Shown: positions 49,258-58,259, numbered from the stretch's first letter. The stretch: 64,000 bases of DNA from Agrococcus jejuensis (GCF_900099705.1 NZ_LT629695.1:2728001-2792000); one strand, 5' to 3'. A program made the numbers and translations. The notes: a model not told the origin generated them from the letters alone.

Positions 49258-50220
49258 TCAGCCGGCGAGGCGCCGCAGCTCGCGCGGCGACGCGCCGAAC
49301 GCGGCCTTGCAGACGCGGCTGAAGTGCGCCGCATCCGTGAAGCCCCATCGGTGCGCGATCTCGAGCACCGACGTCGACTGCTGCGCCGCATCCTGCAGGT
49401 CGGTGCGGCACCGTTCGAGCCTGCGCTCGCGCACCCACGTCGACACGGTCGTGCCCTCCTCGCTGAAGAGATACTGCACCGTGCGCGACGAGAGGAAGCA
49501 CGCGCTCGCGACCTGCGCCGTGTTGAGGCCCGCGTCGCCCAGGTGCTCCTCGACGTACGAGACGCAGCGCTCGAAGTCGCGCCGCGTGCCCGCGACCTGC
49601 CGGTCGAGCTCCGCAGAGATGAGCGCCGTCACGAGGTCGAGCGCGCTGCGCAGGATGCGCACGCCCGCTGCGCCGCGCAGCTCGTCGAGGTGCGCCGCCA
49701 TGTGCTGCATGAACGGGCAGATCACGGTGCCGATGCCCTCGTCGCCAGGCAGGCGCACGGCGGTCATGCGGTGGATGTGCTGGGCCGAGAGCCCGAGCAT
49801 GCGGTGCGGGAACATCATGACGAGCGAGCGCGTGCCCGTCTCGAACTCGAGCGTGTACGGGCGCGACGTGTCGTAGATCGCGACGTCGCCTGGCTGCAGC
49901 ACCGCCTGCCTGCCGTCCTGCGCGACGATGCCCGTGCCCTCGAGCTGCAGCGTGAGCTTGAGGTGGTGCGGGTCGTCGGGGCTGATGCGCGTCGCCTCGC
50001 GTTCGACGCGGTGCGGGTCGGCGACGATCTCGGTGACGCACGAGTCACCGACGTGCAGCGCGCGCAGCGTGCCGTGGAAGGCGCCGGCGGGCGACGAGAT
50101 GTCGAGCGGCACGAAGCGATTGCTCACGAGCTGCCGCCACTGCTCGAAGGTGCGCGCCTCGCCCGTCTCGAGCGTGCCCGAGCCCGACGGCTCGCGGCGC
50201 AGGATCGTGGTGGGCTCCAT
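49258..50220 (-). CDS. AraC family regulator
   Basis: 320 residues. N-terminal cupin-like AraC-binding-2 domain (KLTLQLEGTGIVAQDGRQAVLQPGDVAIYDTSRPYTLEF in family order; key block QPGDVAIYDTSRPY) as in FeaR-like regulators, then two C-terminal helix-turn-helix motifs (VASACFLSSRTVQYLFSEEG and ILEIAHRWGFTDAAHFSRVCK-type). The ATG at 50220 has GGGAGG six bases upstream. It is divergent from the CMD/TRAP operon, its likely target, and downstream of the hpa promoter region. Confidence 0.92.
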   Translation of the reverse strand: MEPTTILRREPSGSGTLETGEARTFEQWRQLVSNRFVPLDISSPAGAFHGTLRALHVGDSCVTEIVADPHRVEREATRISPDDPHHLKLTLQLEGTGIVAQDGRQAVLQPGDVAIYDTSRPYTLEFETGTRSLVMMFPHRMLGLSAQHIHRMTAVRLPGDEGIGTVICPFMQHMAAHLDELRGAAGVRILRSALDLVTALISAELDRQVAGTRRDFERCVSYVEEHLGDAGLNTAQVASACFLSSRTVQYLFSEEGTTVSTWVRERRLERCRTDLQDAAQQSTSVLEIAHRWGFTDAAHFSRVCKAAFGASPRELRRLAG

Positions 50221-50424
50221 CGCCGACCTCCCGTCGCATCCCCGCACGGTCGTCGTCGACCGAGGGTGCGGCGAGCGTAGCAGCGGCCTCACGCGCGCCG
50301 GGCGGCTCGGCGAGGGAGCGTGCGCCGAGGGTCGGCTGCGCTGCGCGCTCGGTCAAGAACCGAGGGAAGCTCCGCCGACAGGATGGGCGCACGGCCCACC
50401 GTGGTGCCGCAGCAGGAGGATCCA

Positions 50425-50856
50425 GTGCTCTACGACGACCTGTACGACGTCGGCATCGCCCAGCGCCGCCGCATGTTCGGCCCCGAGGGTGCCGAGGGGC
50501 AGACCGAGGCGACCACCGACCTCGACGACAAGCTGCAGGAGGTCGTGACGCGCATCTGCTTCGGCGACATCTGGCAGCGCGAGGGCCTCGCGGTCGTCGA
50601 CCGGTCGAAGATCACCGTCGGCATGCTCGTGGCGCTCGGCAAGGCGCACGAGATCCGGGTGCACCTGCGCGGCGCGCTCGCGAACGGCGTCTCGCCGGTC
50701 GAGCTGCGCGAGATCGTGCTGCACGCGTTCCTGTACGCGGGCATCCCCGCCGCCGTCGAGGGCATGCGCGCCCTCAAGGAGGTGCTCGCCGAGCGCGGCG
50801 TCGACCTCGACGTCGAGGGCGGCCTCGCTGCCGCCACGAGGGAGGCCCGCGCATGA
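50425..50856 (+). CDS. carboxymuconolactone decarboxylase family protein
   Basis: 143 residues, PcaC-like: IAQRRRMFG near the start, then LQEVVTRICFGDIWQREGLAVVDRSKITVGMLVALGK and ELREIVLHAFLYAGIPAAVEGM, with the family His in VLHAF. PcaC removes CO2 from 4-carboxymuconolactone in the protocatechuate pathway; here no other pca genes are nearby, so the substrate is uncertain. GTG 50425 has AGGAGGA four bases upstream. Operon leader for the dehydrogenase and TRAP genes (ATGA overlap). Confidence 0.88.
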   Translation: MLYDDLYDVGIAQRRRMFGPEGAEGQTEATTDLDDKLQEVVTRICFGDIWQREGLAVVDRSKITVGMLVALGKAHEIRVHLRGALANGVSPVELREIVLHAFLYAGIPAAVEGMRALKEVLAERGVDLDVEGGLAAATREARA

Positions 50857-51719
50857 CCGTCGTCGGCTTCATCGGGCTCGGGGTCATGGGCGACCCCATG
50901 TCGTCGAACGTCGCGAAGGCGGGCTTCGACCTGCGCCTGCACGACGCCGACCCGCAGGTGTCGGCGGCGCTCGCCGAGCGCATCGGGGCGACGGCCGTCG
51001 ACCGCGACGGGCTCGCCGCGTGCGACGTCGTCGTCTGCATGCTGCCCACGAGCGCCATCGTGCGCGCGGTGCTCGTCGACGGCGACGCGCTCGCGGCACC
51101 GCTGCGACCCGGCACCGTCGTCGTCGACATGTCGTCGTCCGACCCGTCGGAGACCGTCGAGACCGGCCGCGCCCTCGCCGCCCACGGCGTCGTGCTCGTC
51201 GACGCGCCCGTCTCGGGCGCTCGCGAGCGCGCCGTGGCCGGCACGCTAGCGATCATGCTCGGCGGCGACGACGAGGATGCCATCGCACGGGCCATCCCGG
51301 TCATCGAGGCCATGAGCTCGACGATCACGCGCACGGGTGCGCTCGGCACCGGGCACGCGATGAAGGCCCTCAACAACTTCGTCGCTGCCGCTGCCTACGC
51401 GGCGTCCTCGGAGGCGCTCGTCGCCGGCGAGCGCTTCGGCCTCGACCGCCGCGTCATGCTCGACATCCTCAACGTGTCCACGGGCATGAGCTGGGTCACC
51501 CAGAACGTCACAGGCCCGCAGATCCTCGACGGCGCGTTCGCGTCGGGCTTCGCGCTGCCGCTCATGACGAAGGACGTGCGCATCGCCCAGCAGGTGCAGC
51601 GCGCCGTCGGCCACGAGGCGCCCGTGTGCGACGCCGTCGCAGGCGCGCTCGGCGACGCGCTCGACGCGCTCGGCACCGTCGACCACACCCGCGCCTACGA
51701 GTTCTGGGAGCAGCGATGA
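50853..51719 (+). CDS. beta-hydroxyacid dehydrogenase (GarR/3-HIBDH family)
   Basis: 288 residues. N-terminal Rossmann motif GFIGLGVMGDPMSSNVAKAG, substrate block DAPVSGARERAVAGTLAIMLGG and catalytic Lys171 in TGHAMKALNNFVAA. It interconverts a 3-hydroxy acid (tartronate, 3-hydroxyisobutyrate and similar) and its semialdehyde with NAD(P). Overlaps the CMD gene upstream and DctQ gene downstream by ATGA, so its substrate is probably derived from what the TRAP system imports. Confidence 0.92.
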   Translation: MTVVGFIGLGVMGDPMSSNVAKAGFDLRLHDADPQVSAALAERIGATAVDRDGLAACDVVVCMLPTSAIVRAVLVDGDALAAPLRPGTVVVDMSSSDPSETVETGRALAAHGVVLVDAPVSGARERAVAGTLAIMLGGDDEDAIARAIPVIEAMSSTITRTGALGTGHAMKALNNFVAAAAYAASSEALVAGERFGLDRRVMLDILNVSTGMSWVTQNVTGPQILDGAFASGFALPLMTKDVRIAQQVQRAVGHEAPVCDAVAGALGDALDALGTVDHTRAYEFWEQR

Positions 51720-52258
51720 CGACCTCGGCCGTCGAGCGCATCGTGCGCCCCGTGGACCGCGTCGTGCGCCGCATCGCCAGCGCCCTCGCGGTGCTCGCGG
51801 CGCTCGCGATCGTCGTGCTCATGCTCGCGATCTGCGCCGACGTCGCCGTGCGCACCGCGACGGGCGCCAGCCTGCCCGGCATGGTCGAGCTCGCGGAGTC
51901 GAGCCTCGTCGTCGCCGTCTACCTCGCGATCGCCTGGGGGCTCGTGCGTGGCGAGCACGTCGTCGTCACGCTGCTCACCGACCGCCTCGGCCATCGCGCC
52001 AACCACGTGCTCGCGATCATCGCGGGCGTCGCCGTGGTCGTGCTGCTCGCGTGGGCGACCGTCGCGACCGCCGAGCGCGCCGCCGAGGCCACGCGGGTCG
52101 GCGAGGAGCGCTTCGGCCTCGTGCGCTGGCCGCTGTGGCCGCTGCGCTGGGCCATCGTCGTCGGCTTCGGCGTCACGCTCGTCGTCGCCCTGGTGCAGCT
52201 CGTCGACGCCGTCCGCGGCCGCCTGCCGCATCGCGAGGGGGTGCAGCATGACGCCTGA
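51716..52258 (+). CDS. TRAP transporter small permease (DctQ)
   Basis: 180 residues with four membrane helices and the DctQ pattern ADVAVRTATGASLPGMVELAESSLVVAVYLAIAWG (in parts, RTATGASLPGMVELAE) and a basic linker; the C-terminal part has FGLVRWPLWPLRWAIVVGF. Pairs with the large permease gene that begins 11 bases before its stop. Secondary, sodium-coupled uptake of an organic acid. Confidence 0.92.
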   Translation: MTTSAVERIVRPVDRVVRRIASALAVLAALAIVVLMLAICADVAVRTATGASLPGMVELAESSLVVAVYLAIAWGLVRGEHVVVTLLTDRLGHRANHVLAIIAGVAVVVLLAWATVATAERAAEATRVGEERFGLVRWPLWPLRWAIVVGFGVTLVVALVQLVDAVRGRLPHREGVQHDA

Positions 52259-53588
52259 GGCAGGGGTCGCGACCCTCGTGGTGCTCGTCGTGCTCATCGG
52301 CGCGCTCGCCATCCGCATCCCGGTCGCGTTCGCACTCGGCGGCGCGGGCCTCGTCGGACTCGTGCTGCTGCGCGACGTCGACTACGCGACGAGCGTGCTC
52401 GGCGCGACGCCGTTCACGACCACGGCGAGCTTCTCGCTCACGATCGTGCCGATGTTCATCCTCATGGGCATGTTCGCCGTGCGTGCCCGCATCGCCGAGC
52501 ACGTGTTCGCGATCGCGAACCGCACCGTGCGCCGACTGCCAGGTGGCCTCGGGGTCGCCACGGTCATGGCCTGCGCCGGCTTCTCGGCCGTCTCGGGGTC
52601 GAGCATCGGCACCGCCGCGACGATGGCGAGGCTGTCGGTGGGGGAGATGCGCAAGGCCGGCTACCCCGCGCACCTCGCGACCGCGCTCGTCGCCGTCGCG
52701 GGCACGCTCGGCGTGATGATCCCGCCCTCGACGTTCCTCGTGCTCTACGCGATCATGGCGAGCCAGTCGGTCGCGCAGATGCTCGCCGCCGGCATCGTGC
52801 CCGGCCTCATGTCGGCAGCCGCCTACATGGCGTACATCATGCTCATCGGCTCGCGGCAGGTGCGCACGCCCGAGACGCTCGAGGATGCCGTCGCCGACGC
52901 CGCATCCGGTGCCGCGCGTCCGCGGCTGCCGTGGCGCGGCCTCGTGCGCGTCGTCATCCTGTTCGCCATCGTCATCGGCGGCATGTACTCGGGGCTGTTC
53001 ACGTCGACGGAGTCGGCGGCGATCGGCGCGGTCGCCGCGCTCGCGATGCTCGTGCTCGAGCGTCGCCGCGACGGCGGCAAGGCCATCCTCGAGCACCTGC
53101 GCGGAGCCCTGTCGGAGGCCGGCTCGACGACCGCGATGGTGTTCCTCATCATCGTCGGCTCGGCGATCCTCTCGGCGTTCTTCGTCGTCGCTCGCGTGCC
53201 CGACGCCATCACGGCGGCGGTCACCGACCTCGCCCTGCCGCCGATGGTCACGATGGCGCTGCTGCTCGTGTGCCTCATCCCGCTCGGCATGGTGCTCGAG
53301 TCGCTGTCGATCCTCGTGATCACGGTGCCGATCCTGCTGCCGATCGCGGATGCGCTCGGGTTCGACGCCATCTGGCTCGGCGTGCTGATCGTCAAGCTCA
53401 TCGAGATCGGCATGGTCACGCCGCCCGTCGGCATCAACTGCTTCGTCGTCGCGGGCACGACGGGGGAGCGGCCCGAGACGGTCTTCCGTGGCGTCGCGCC
53501 GCTGTTCGGCGTCGACCTCGTCGTCACGACCATCCTCTTCCTCTCGCCGGCGCTCGTGCTCTGGCTGCCATCCCTCGTGCGGCAATGA
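52248..53588 (+). CDS. TRAP transporter large permease (DctM)
   Basis: 446 residues, about twelve helices. Family segments: IRIPVAFALGGAGLVGL, PMFILMGMFAVRARIAE, GFSAVSGSSIGTAATMARL, LGVMIPPSTFLVLYAI and VTPPVGINCFVVAG. Channel subunit of the tripartite importer, between DctQ and the binding protein. Overlaps DctQ by 11 bases. Confidence 0.95.
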   Translation: MTPEAGVATLVVLVVLIGALAIRIPVAFALGGAGLVGLVLLRDVDYATSVLGATPFTTTASFSLTIVPMFILMGMFAVRARIAEHVFAIANRTVRRLPGGLGVATVMACAGFSAVSGSSIGTAATMARLSVGEMRKAGYPAHLATALVAVAGTLGVMIPPSTFLVLYAIMASQSVAQMLAAGIVPGLMSAAAYMAYIMLIGSRQVRTPETLEDAVADAASGAARPRLPWRGLVRVVILFAIVIGGMYSGLFTSTESAAIGAVAALAMLVLERRRDGGKAILEHLRGALSEAGSTTAMVFLIIVGSAILSAFFVVARVPDAITAAVTDLALPPMVTMALLLVCLIPLGMVLESLSILVITVPILLPIADALGFDAIWLGVLIVKLIEIGMVTPPVGINCFVVAGTTGERPETVFRGVAPLFGVDLVVTTILFLSPALVLWLPSLVRQ

Positions 53589-53641
53589 CCGCCGTCACCG
53601 ACCAGCACCCCACCACCCAGCACCTCACGGAAGGACGAACG

Positions 53642-54778
53642 ATGACGTTCACCCCCACCACCCGCGCCACCCGTCGCGCGACCATCGCGGTCGCACTCGT
53701 GGGCGCCCTCGCGCTCGGCGCCTGCTCGAGCGGCGGCGGAGCATCGGCCGACGGCGGCGACGACGCCATCGAGCTCACGCTCGCCACGTCTGCGATCGCA
53801 AGCACCCCGAACGCGGCGGCGCAGGACTGGTTCCTCGACGCCGTCGAGGAGGCGACCGACGGCTCGGTCACGTTCGACCGCACGGCGCCCGAGGCCATCT
53901 GCACCGCGGCCGAGATCGTCGAGTGCCTGCGCGACGGCCGCGCCGACGTCGGCGTGACGATCCCCGACTACACGCCCCAGTACTTCCCGACCGTCTCGGT
54001 CGTCGGCATCCCGTTCGTCGGCCAGAACTCGGCGGCCATCACGGCGAGCCTGTACGACGTGCACACGAACGACGAGCAGGCGATCGCGCTCATGGAGCAG
54101 AACGGCCTGCACTTCGTGAGCGCGTGGCCGGTCGGCCGCCTGCTGCTCGGCACCGATGCGCCCGTCGAGTCGGTCGCCGACCTCGAGGGCATCTCGGCGC
54201 GCGCGTCGGGGCCCGTCGTGCAGCAGGTGCTGTCGGATGCGGGCATGGCGATCACGGCTGTGACGGCGAGCGAGTCGTACGAGGCCGTCGAGCGCGGCGT
54301 CATCGACGGCGTCGGCGGCGCGATCGACTTCGCCGTGAACTACCGGATCATGGAGCTGCTGCCGTACTGGACGGATCCGGGCATCGGGCAGTACTCGACG
54401 TTCGGCATGTGGTTCTCGGCCGACGCGTGGGACCGACTGAGCGCTGAGCAGCAGGAGGCGATCTCGGCCGTCGAGCAGGAGTTCAACGACGGCGCCGCCG
54501 TCGAGGCCTTCAACGCGCAGGCCGCCGAGCAGTGCGACGCCATGCTCGAAGCGACGACGGTCGAGGACCTCTCGGCGTGGAGCGACGACGCGACCGCGGA
54601 GTGGGTCGACCAGGTCGGCGACACGGCGCGCGACACGTGGACGAGCGTGGCGGGCGACTTCGGCCTCGACGACCCGGACGCATTCCTCGACGCGTACGAG
54701 TCGGCGCTCGACGAGCACGCCGACCTCGAGTACGTCGACGCGACGACGTCGTGCGTGGAGGCGTTCGCAGACCGCTGA
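53642..54778 (+). CDS. TRAP transporter substrate-binding lipoprotein (DctP-like)
   Basis: 378 residues. Lipoprotein signal with LALGAC (Cys28) and a Ser/Gly linker, then a DctP fold: AAQDWFLDAVEEATDGSVTF, DVGVTIPDYTPQYFPTVSVVGIPF, and the RASGPVVQQVLSDAGM Arg motif for the carboxylate. GGAAGGA precedes the ATG; the previous gene ends 53 bases upstream. Substrate likely a carboxylate, not identified. A strong terminator follows. Confidence 0.9.
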   Translation: MTFTPTTRATRRATIAVALVGALALGACSSGGGASADGGDDAIELTLATSAIASTPNAAAQDWFLDAVEEATDGSVTFDRTAPEAICTAAEIVECLRDGRADVGVTIPDYTPQYFPTVSVVGIPFVGQNSAAITASLYDVHTNDEQAIALMEQNGLHFVSAWPVGRLLLGTDAPVESVADLEGISARASGPVVQQVLSDAGMAITAVTASESYEAVERGVIDGVGGAIDFAVNYRIMELLPYWTDPGIGQYSTFGMWFSADAWDRLSAEQQEAISAVEQEFNDGAAVEAFNAQAAEQCDAMLEATTVEDLSAWSDDATAEWVDQVGDTARDTWTSVAGDFGLDDPDAFLDAYESALDEHADLEYVDATTSCVEAFADR

Positions 54779-54784
54779 CGCGCC

Positions 54785-54832
54785 GCACGCGACGCGGCCG
54801 CCCGGGAGACCGGGCGGCCGCGTCCTGCGTGC
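54785..54832 (+). terminator. hairpin terminator after TRAP operon
   Basis: GACGCGGCCGCCCGG (54791-54805), loop GAGA, CCGGGCGGCCGCGTC (54810-54824) is a perfect 15-bp stem, extended by GCACGC/GCGTGC outside a two-base bulge. No T-run follows. Confidence 0.88.
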
Positions 54833-54862
54833 CCCGCGTGGTTGCGGATGCGCGCACGGGTC

Positions 54863-54891
54863 TTGACGGATCGTGCACACGATCGTATATG
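54863..54891 (+). promoter_or_regulatory. promoter of MHS permease with palindrome in spacer
   Basis: TTGACG (54863-54868), 17 bases, TATATG (54886-54891). The whole spacer minus one base is the inverted repeat GATCGTGCACACGATC (54869-54884; 7-base arms, CA centre), whose ATCGT half resembles the hpaG site. Confidence 0.65.
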
Positions 54892-54963
54892 CTCGCGCCG
54901 TCGGGCCTCGGCCCGGCGAAGGACGAGGGCGTCACGAGCGATCGGGCCGCCTCTCGGCAATTC

Positions 54964-54994
54964 CTGACCGATCGTTCGGGAAGTGGGCTAGGCT
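54964..54994 (+). promoter_or_regulatory. possible second promoter of MHS permease
   Basis: CTGACC (54964-54969) and TAGGCT (54989-54994), spaced 19 bases, lie 43 bases before the GTG. Weaker than the upstream promoter. Confidence 0.35.
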
Positions 54995-55037
54995 CCCGCT
55001 TGGTCGATGACGATCCCTCACGGACGAAGGAGTCCAC

Positions 55038-56471
55038 GTGTCCAGCACATCCCACGCGCGCACCTCAGCGCGTGAGCGCAACAAGGTCCTCGGCGCAGTC
55101 GTCGTCGGCACCACCATCGAGTGGTACGACTTCTTCATCTACGCCTTCATGGCGAACCTCGTGTTCGCCCAGCTGTTCTTCCTGCCCGCCGGCCCCGACG
55201 TCGCCTCGATCCTCTCGCTCGTCACGATCGGCATCTCGTTCCTCTTCCGCCCGCTCGGCGCCTTCCTCGCCGGCCACTTCGGCGACAAGATCGGCCGCCG
55301 CCCGATGCTCGTCATCACGCTGCTGCTCATGGGCCTCGCGACGACGCTCGTCGGTGCGCTGCCGACCTTCGAGCAGGCGGGCGTGCTCGCGCCGATCCTG
55401 CTCATGCTGCTGCGCATCCTGCAGGGCCTCTCGGCAGGCGGCGAGTGGGGTGGCGCCGTGCTCATGGCCATCGAGCACGCGCCCGCCAACCGTCGCGGCA
55501 TGTACGGCTCGTTCGTGCAGGCGGGCGTGCCGCTCGGTCTCATGCTCGCGACCGGCATCCTCGCCGCGATCCGCGCGCTGTTCCCGGGCGACGCCTTCCT
55601 CGAGGTCGGCTGGCGCATCCCGTTCTTCGTCTCGATCCTGCTGGTCGTCATCGGCTTCGTCGTGCGCCGCTCGGTCGACGAGTCGCCCGTGTTCCAGGAG
55701 ATCAAGGAGACGTCGCAGGAGCAGTCGGCACCCATCGTGCAGGTGTTCCGCAAGTACGGCCTCATCGTGCTGACGTGCGCCATGATCTTCTGCGCCAACA
55801 ACGCGGCCGGCTACATGACGACCGGCGGCTACGTGCAGGGCCTCGCCTCGCGGCCCACCGACGGCACCCCGCCCGGCCTCGGCTTCGACCCGGTCGGCGT
55901 GCAGCTCGCCGCGTTCGCGGGCTCGGTCACGTGGCTCGTCTTCACCTTCCTCGCCGGCTACCTCTCCGACCGCATCGGCCGCAAGCGCGTCTACCTCGCC
56001 GGTTGGATCGTGCTCGCGCTCGGCATCCTGCCGCTGTTCGAGCTCGTCTACACGGGCGTCGAGGGCGTCGCGATCGCGACGATCCTGCTCGGCGTCGGCC
56101 TCGGCCTCACGTACGGCGCGCAGGCGGCCTGGTACGCGGAGTCCTTCCCCGCGTCGGTGCGCTTCTCGGGCGTCTCGATCGCGTACGCGCTCGGCGCCAT
56201 CATCGGCGGCGCGTTCGCCCCGACGATCGCGCAGGCGCTGCTGCAGTCGACGGGCACGACGTGGGCGATCGTGGGCTACCTGCTCGTGACCGTCGTCGTC
56301 TCGATCGTCGGCACGCTGCTGACGAAGGACCGCACCGGCATCCCGCTGTCGGTCGAGTTCGAGCGCTCGGGCAAGTGGGATGGCTGGCGCCGCGGCGACG
56401 CCGTCGACGCCACCGACCTGTCGGCCGTCGACCGCGAGGCCATCGCGCAGGCGGAGGCCGTCTCGAAGTAG
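55038..56471 (+). CDS. MFS transporter, metabolite:H+ symporter (MHS) family
   Basis: 477 residues, 12 helices. MHS hallmarks: VVVGTTIEWYDFFIYAFMANLVF (E-W-Y-D-F in helix 1), FGDKIGRRPMLV (motif A), GLSAGGEWGGAVLMAIEHAP, and YLSDRIGRKRVY after helix 6. Relatives take up shikimate, alpha-ketoglutarate, citrate, proline or aromatic acids. AAGGAG precedes the GTG. The promoter palindrome and the nearby hpa operon make an aromatic acid a reasonable but unproved substrate. Confidence 0.92.
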   Translation: MSSTSHARTSARERNKVLGAVVVGTTIEWYDFFIYAFMANLVFAQLFFLPAGPDVASILSLVTIGISFLFRPLGAFLAGHFGDKIGRRPMLVITLLLMGLATTLVGALPTFEQAGVLAPILLMLLRILQGLSAGGEWGGAVLMAIEHAPANRRGMYGSFVQAGVPLGLMLATGILAAIRALFPGDAFLEVGWRIPFFVSILLVVIGFVVRRSVDESPVFQEIKETSQEQSAPIVQVFRKYGLIVLTCAMIFCANNAAGYMTTGGYVQGLASRPTDGTPPGLGFDPVGVQLAAFAGSVTWLVFTFLAGYLSDRIGRKRVYLAGWIVLALGILPLFELVYTGVEGVAIATILLGVGLGLTYGAQAAWYAESFPASVRFSGVSIAYALGAIIGGAFAPTIAQALLQSTGTTWAIVGYLLVTVVVSIVGTLLTKDRTGIPLSVEFERSGKWDGWRRGDAVDATDLSAVDREAIAQAEAVSK

Positions 56472-56476
56472 GCGAC

Positions 56477-56528
56477 CGCATGCACGGAGCCCCCGTCGAC
56501 CATCGGTCGGCGGGGGCTCCGTCGTGCG
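56477..56528. terminator. bidirectional hairpin between permease and rimK
   Basis: GGAGCCCCCGTCGACC, loop ATC, GGTCGGCGGGGGCTCC: 16 pairs with one G-T, extended outside by CCGCA/CAC and GTG/CGG partial pairing. It lies between convergent genes ending at 56471 and 56535. Confidence 0.85.
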
Positions 56529-56534
56529 GGCCGC

Positions 56535-57734
56535 TCAGTCCTCCTGCAGCGACTCCATCGCGTCCTTCGGCAGGCGCTTGACGCGCTTGCGACGCTTGGG
56601 GCGCTCAGGGATCATCGAGCGCATCTCCTCGAGGCGGCCGAAGCACAGCAGGCGGTCCTCGGCCTCCAGCACCTCGCGGCCCTTCGCGTTGGGGATGACC
56701 GACGTGCCGCGGTGCACCGTGAGCACCGTGATGTCGCGCTCCCAGAGGCCCGACTCCTTGATGGTCTTGCCCACGAGCTCCGCGTCGCCGTGCACGACGA
56801 GCTCGGCGACGCCGTAGCCGGTCGAGATCGACAGGCGCTCGCGCACGTCGATCTGCGGGAACGCCACCTGGTCGCCGATGTAGTCGACGATCGCGCCCGC
56901 GATGTCGAGGTTCGTCGCCCGCTCGATGCCCTCGAGGCCGGGGGAGGAGTTGACCTCCATGACGAGCGGTCCGTCGTTGCCCTCGAGCATGTCGACGCCG
57001 GCGACCTTGAGACCCATGATCTGCGCGGCGCGCACGGCGACGCGCTCGTACTCGGCATCGAGCGTGACGGCCTCCACCGATCCTCCGCGGTGCACGTTCG
57101 AGCGGAACTCGTCGCCCTGCGCCACGCGACGCATCGCCGCGACGACGCGGTCGCCGACGACGAGGGCGCGGATGTCGCGGCCCTTCGACTCCGTCACGAA
57201 GCGCTGGATGAGCACCTGCTGCCGCGTCGACTGCAGCGTCTCGATGATGGCCTCCGCCACCTTGATCGTCGGCGCGAGGATGACGCCGATGCCCTGCGTG
57301 CCCTCGAGCAGCTTCAGCACGACGGGCGCGCCGCCGACGCGCTCGATCGCCGGGATGACGTCGGCGCGGTCGCGCACGAACGTCGTCGCCGGCATGCCGA
57401 TGTCGTGGCGGGCGAGGATCTGCGTCGCGCGCAGCTTGTCGCGCGAGTTCGTGATGCCGTTGGCCGTGTTCGGCGTGTAGACGTCCATCTGCTCGAACTG
57501 CCGCACGACGGCGGTGCCGAAGTACGTGATCGAGTTGCCGATGCGCGGCAGGATCGCGTCGTAGTCGCGCAGCTGCCGACCGCGGAACTGCAGATCGGGC
57601 GCGTCGCCGGACAGGTCGATCGAGAACCGCAGCGTGTTGAGCACCTTGACGTCGTGGCCCCGATCCACGGCCGCCGCCCGCAGGCGTCGGGTGCTGTACG
57701 AGCGCGGGGCGCGGGAGAGGATCGCGAGCCTCAT
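56535..57734 (-). CDS. rimK: RimK-type ATP-grasp ligase with C-terminal RCK_C-like domain
   Basis: 399 residues. Residues about 1-290: RimK pre-ATP-grasp and ATP-grasp (Lys141 in VVLKLLEGTQGIGV, metal residues in VMEVNSSPGLEGIE, about 258-271). E. coli RimK adds glutamates to ribosomal protein S6. Residues about 297-372 are an added TrkA-C/RCK_C-like domain (GYGVAELVVHGDAELVGKTI and LEAEDRLLCFGRLEEM), followed by a very basic tail (RPKRRKRVKRLPK). Divergent by 36 bases from the retropepsin gene, its usual partner. Confidence 0.92.
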   Translation of the reverse strand: MRLAILSRAPRSYSTRRLRAAAVDRGHDVKVLNTLRFSIDLSGDAPDLQFRGRQLRDYDAILPRIGNSITYFGTAVVRQFEQMDVYTPNTANGITNSRDKLRATQILARHDIGMPATTFVRDRADVIPAIERVGGAPVVLKLLEGTQGIGVILAPTIKVAEAIIETLQSTRQQVLIQRFVTESKGRDIRALVVGDRVVAAMRRVAQGDEFRSNVHRGGSVEAVTLDAEYERVAVRAAQIMGLKVAGVDMLEGNDGPLVMEVNSSPGLEGIERATNLDIAGAIVDYIGDQVAFPQIDVRERLSISTGYGVAELVVHGDAELVGKTIKESGLWERDITVLTVHRGTSVIPNAKGREVLEAEDRLLCFGRLEEMRSMIPERPKRRKRVKRLPKDAMESLQED

Positions 57735-57770
57735 CGAATGTCCACCTGGCTTCCCTGGTTGGATGGATGC

Positions 57771-58259
57771 ATGACCGCCGACCATCCTGCCAGCCCCCTC
57801 GCGGCCGGCTGGCGCGAGTGGGTGGGGTTGCCATCGTTCGGCGTCGAGCACGTGAAGGCGAAGCTCGACACCGGCGCCCGCTCGTCGGCGCTGCACGCGT
57901 TCGACCTCGAGGAGCACGAGGTCGACGGCATCGCGCGCGTGCGCTTCGCGATCCACCCGTGGCAGCGCTCGACGAGCGACTCCGTCGACGTCGACGTGCC
58001 GATCCACGACCGCCGGATCATCCGATCGTCGAACGGCACCGAGCAGGAGCGCATCGTCATCGTGACGCCGATCCGCCTGCTGGGCCGCACGATCGAGACC
58101 GAGATGACGCTCACGCGCCGCGACGAGATGGGCTTCCGCATGCTCGTGGGCCGCGAGGCGCTGCGCCAGGGGTTCCTCGTCGACTCGGCGAGCTCGTACC
58201 TCGGCGGGCGCCCGTCGCGCGACGTGCGCTCGCGGAACCGGAGGCGCGAGGGTGCGTGA
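57771..58259 (+). CDS. retropepsin-like RimB/Zn_protease family protein
   Basis: 162 residues of the family often misnamed ATP-dependent zinc protease: EWVGLPSFGVEHVKAKLDTGARSSALHA (Asp33 in LDTGARSS, the aspartic protease motif), later RRDEMGFRMLVGREALRQGFLVDSASSY. In Pseudomonas the related RimB trims what RimK adds. Start ATG 57771. The end overlaps the next start by eight bases. Confidence 0.9.
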   Translation: MTADHPASPLAAGWREWVGLPSFGVEHVKAKLDTGARSSALHAFDLEEHEVDGIARVRFAIHPWQRSTSDSVDVDVPIHDRRIIRSSNGTEQERIVIVTPIRLLGRTIETEMTLTRRDEMGFRMLVGREALRQGFLVDSASSYLGGRPSRDVRSRNRRREGA

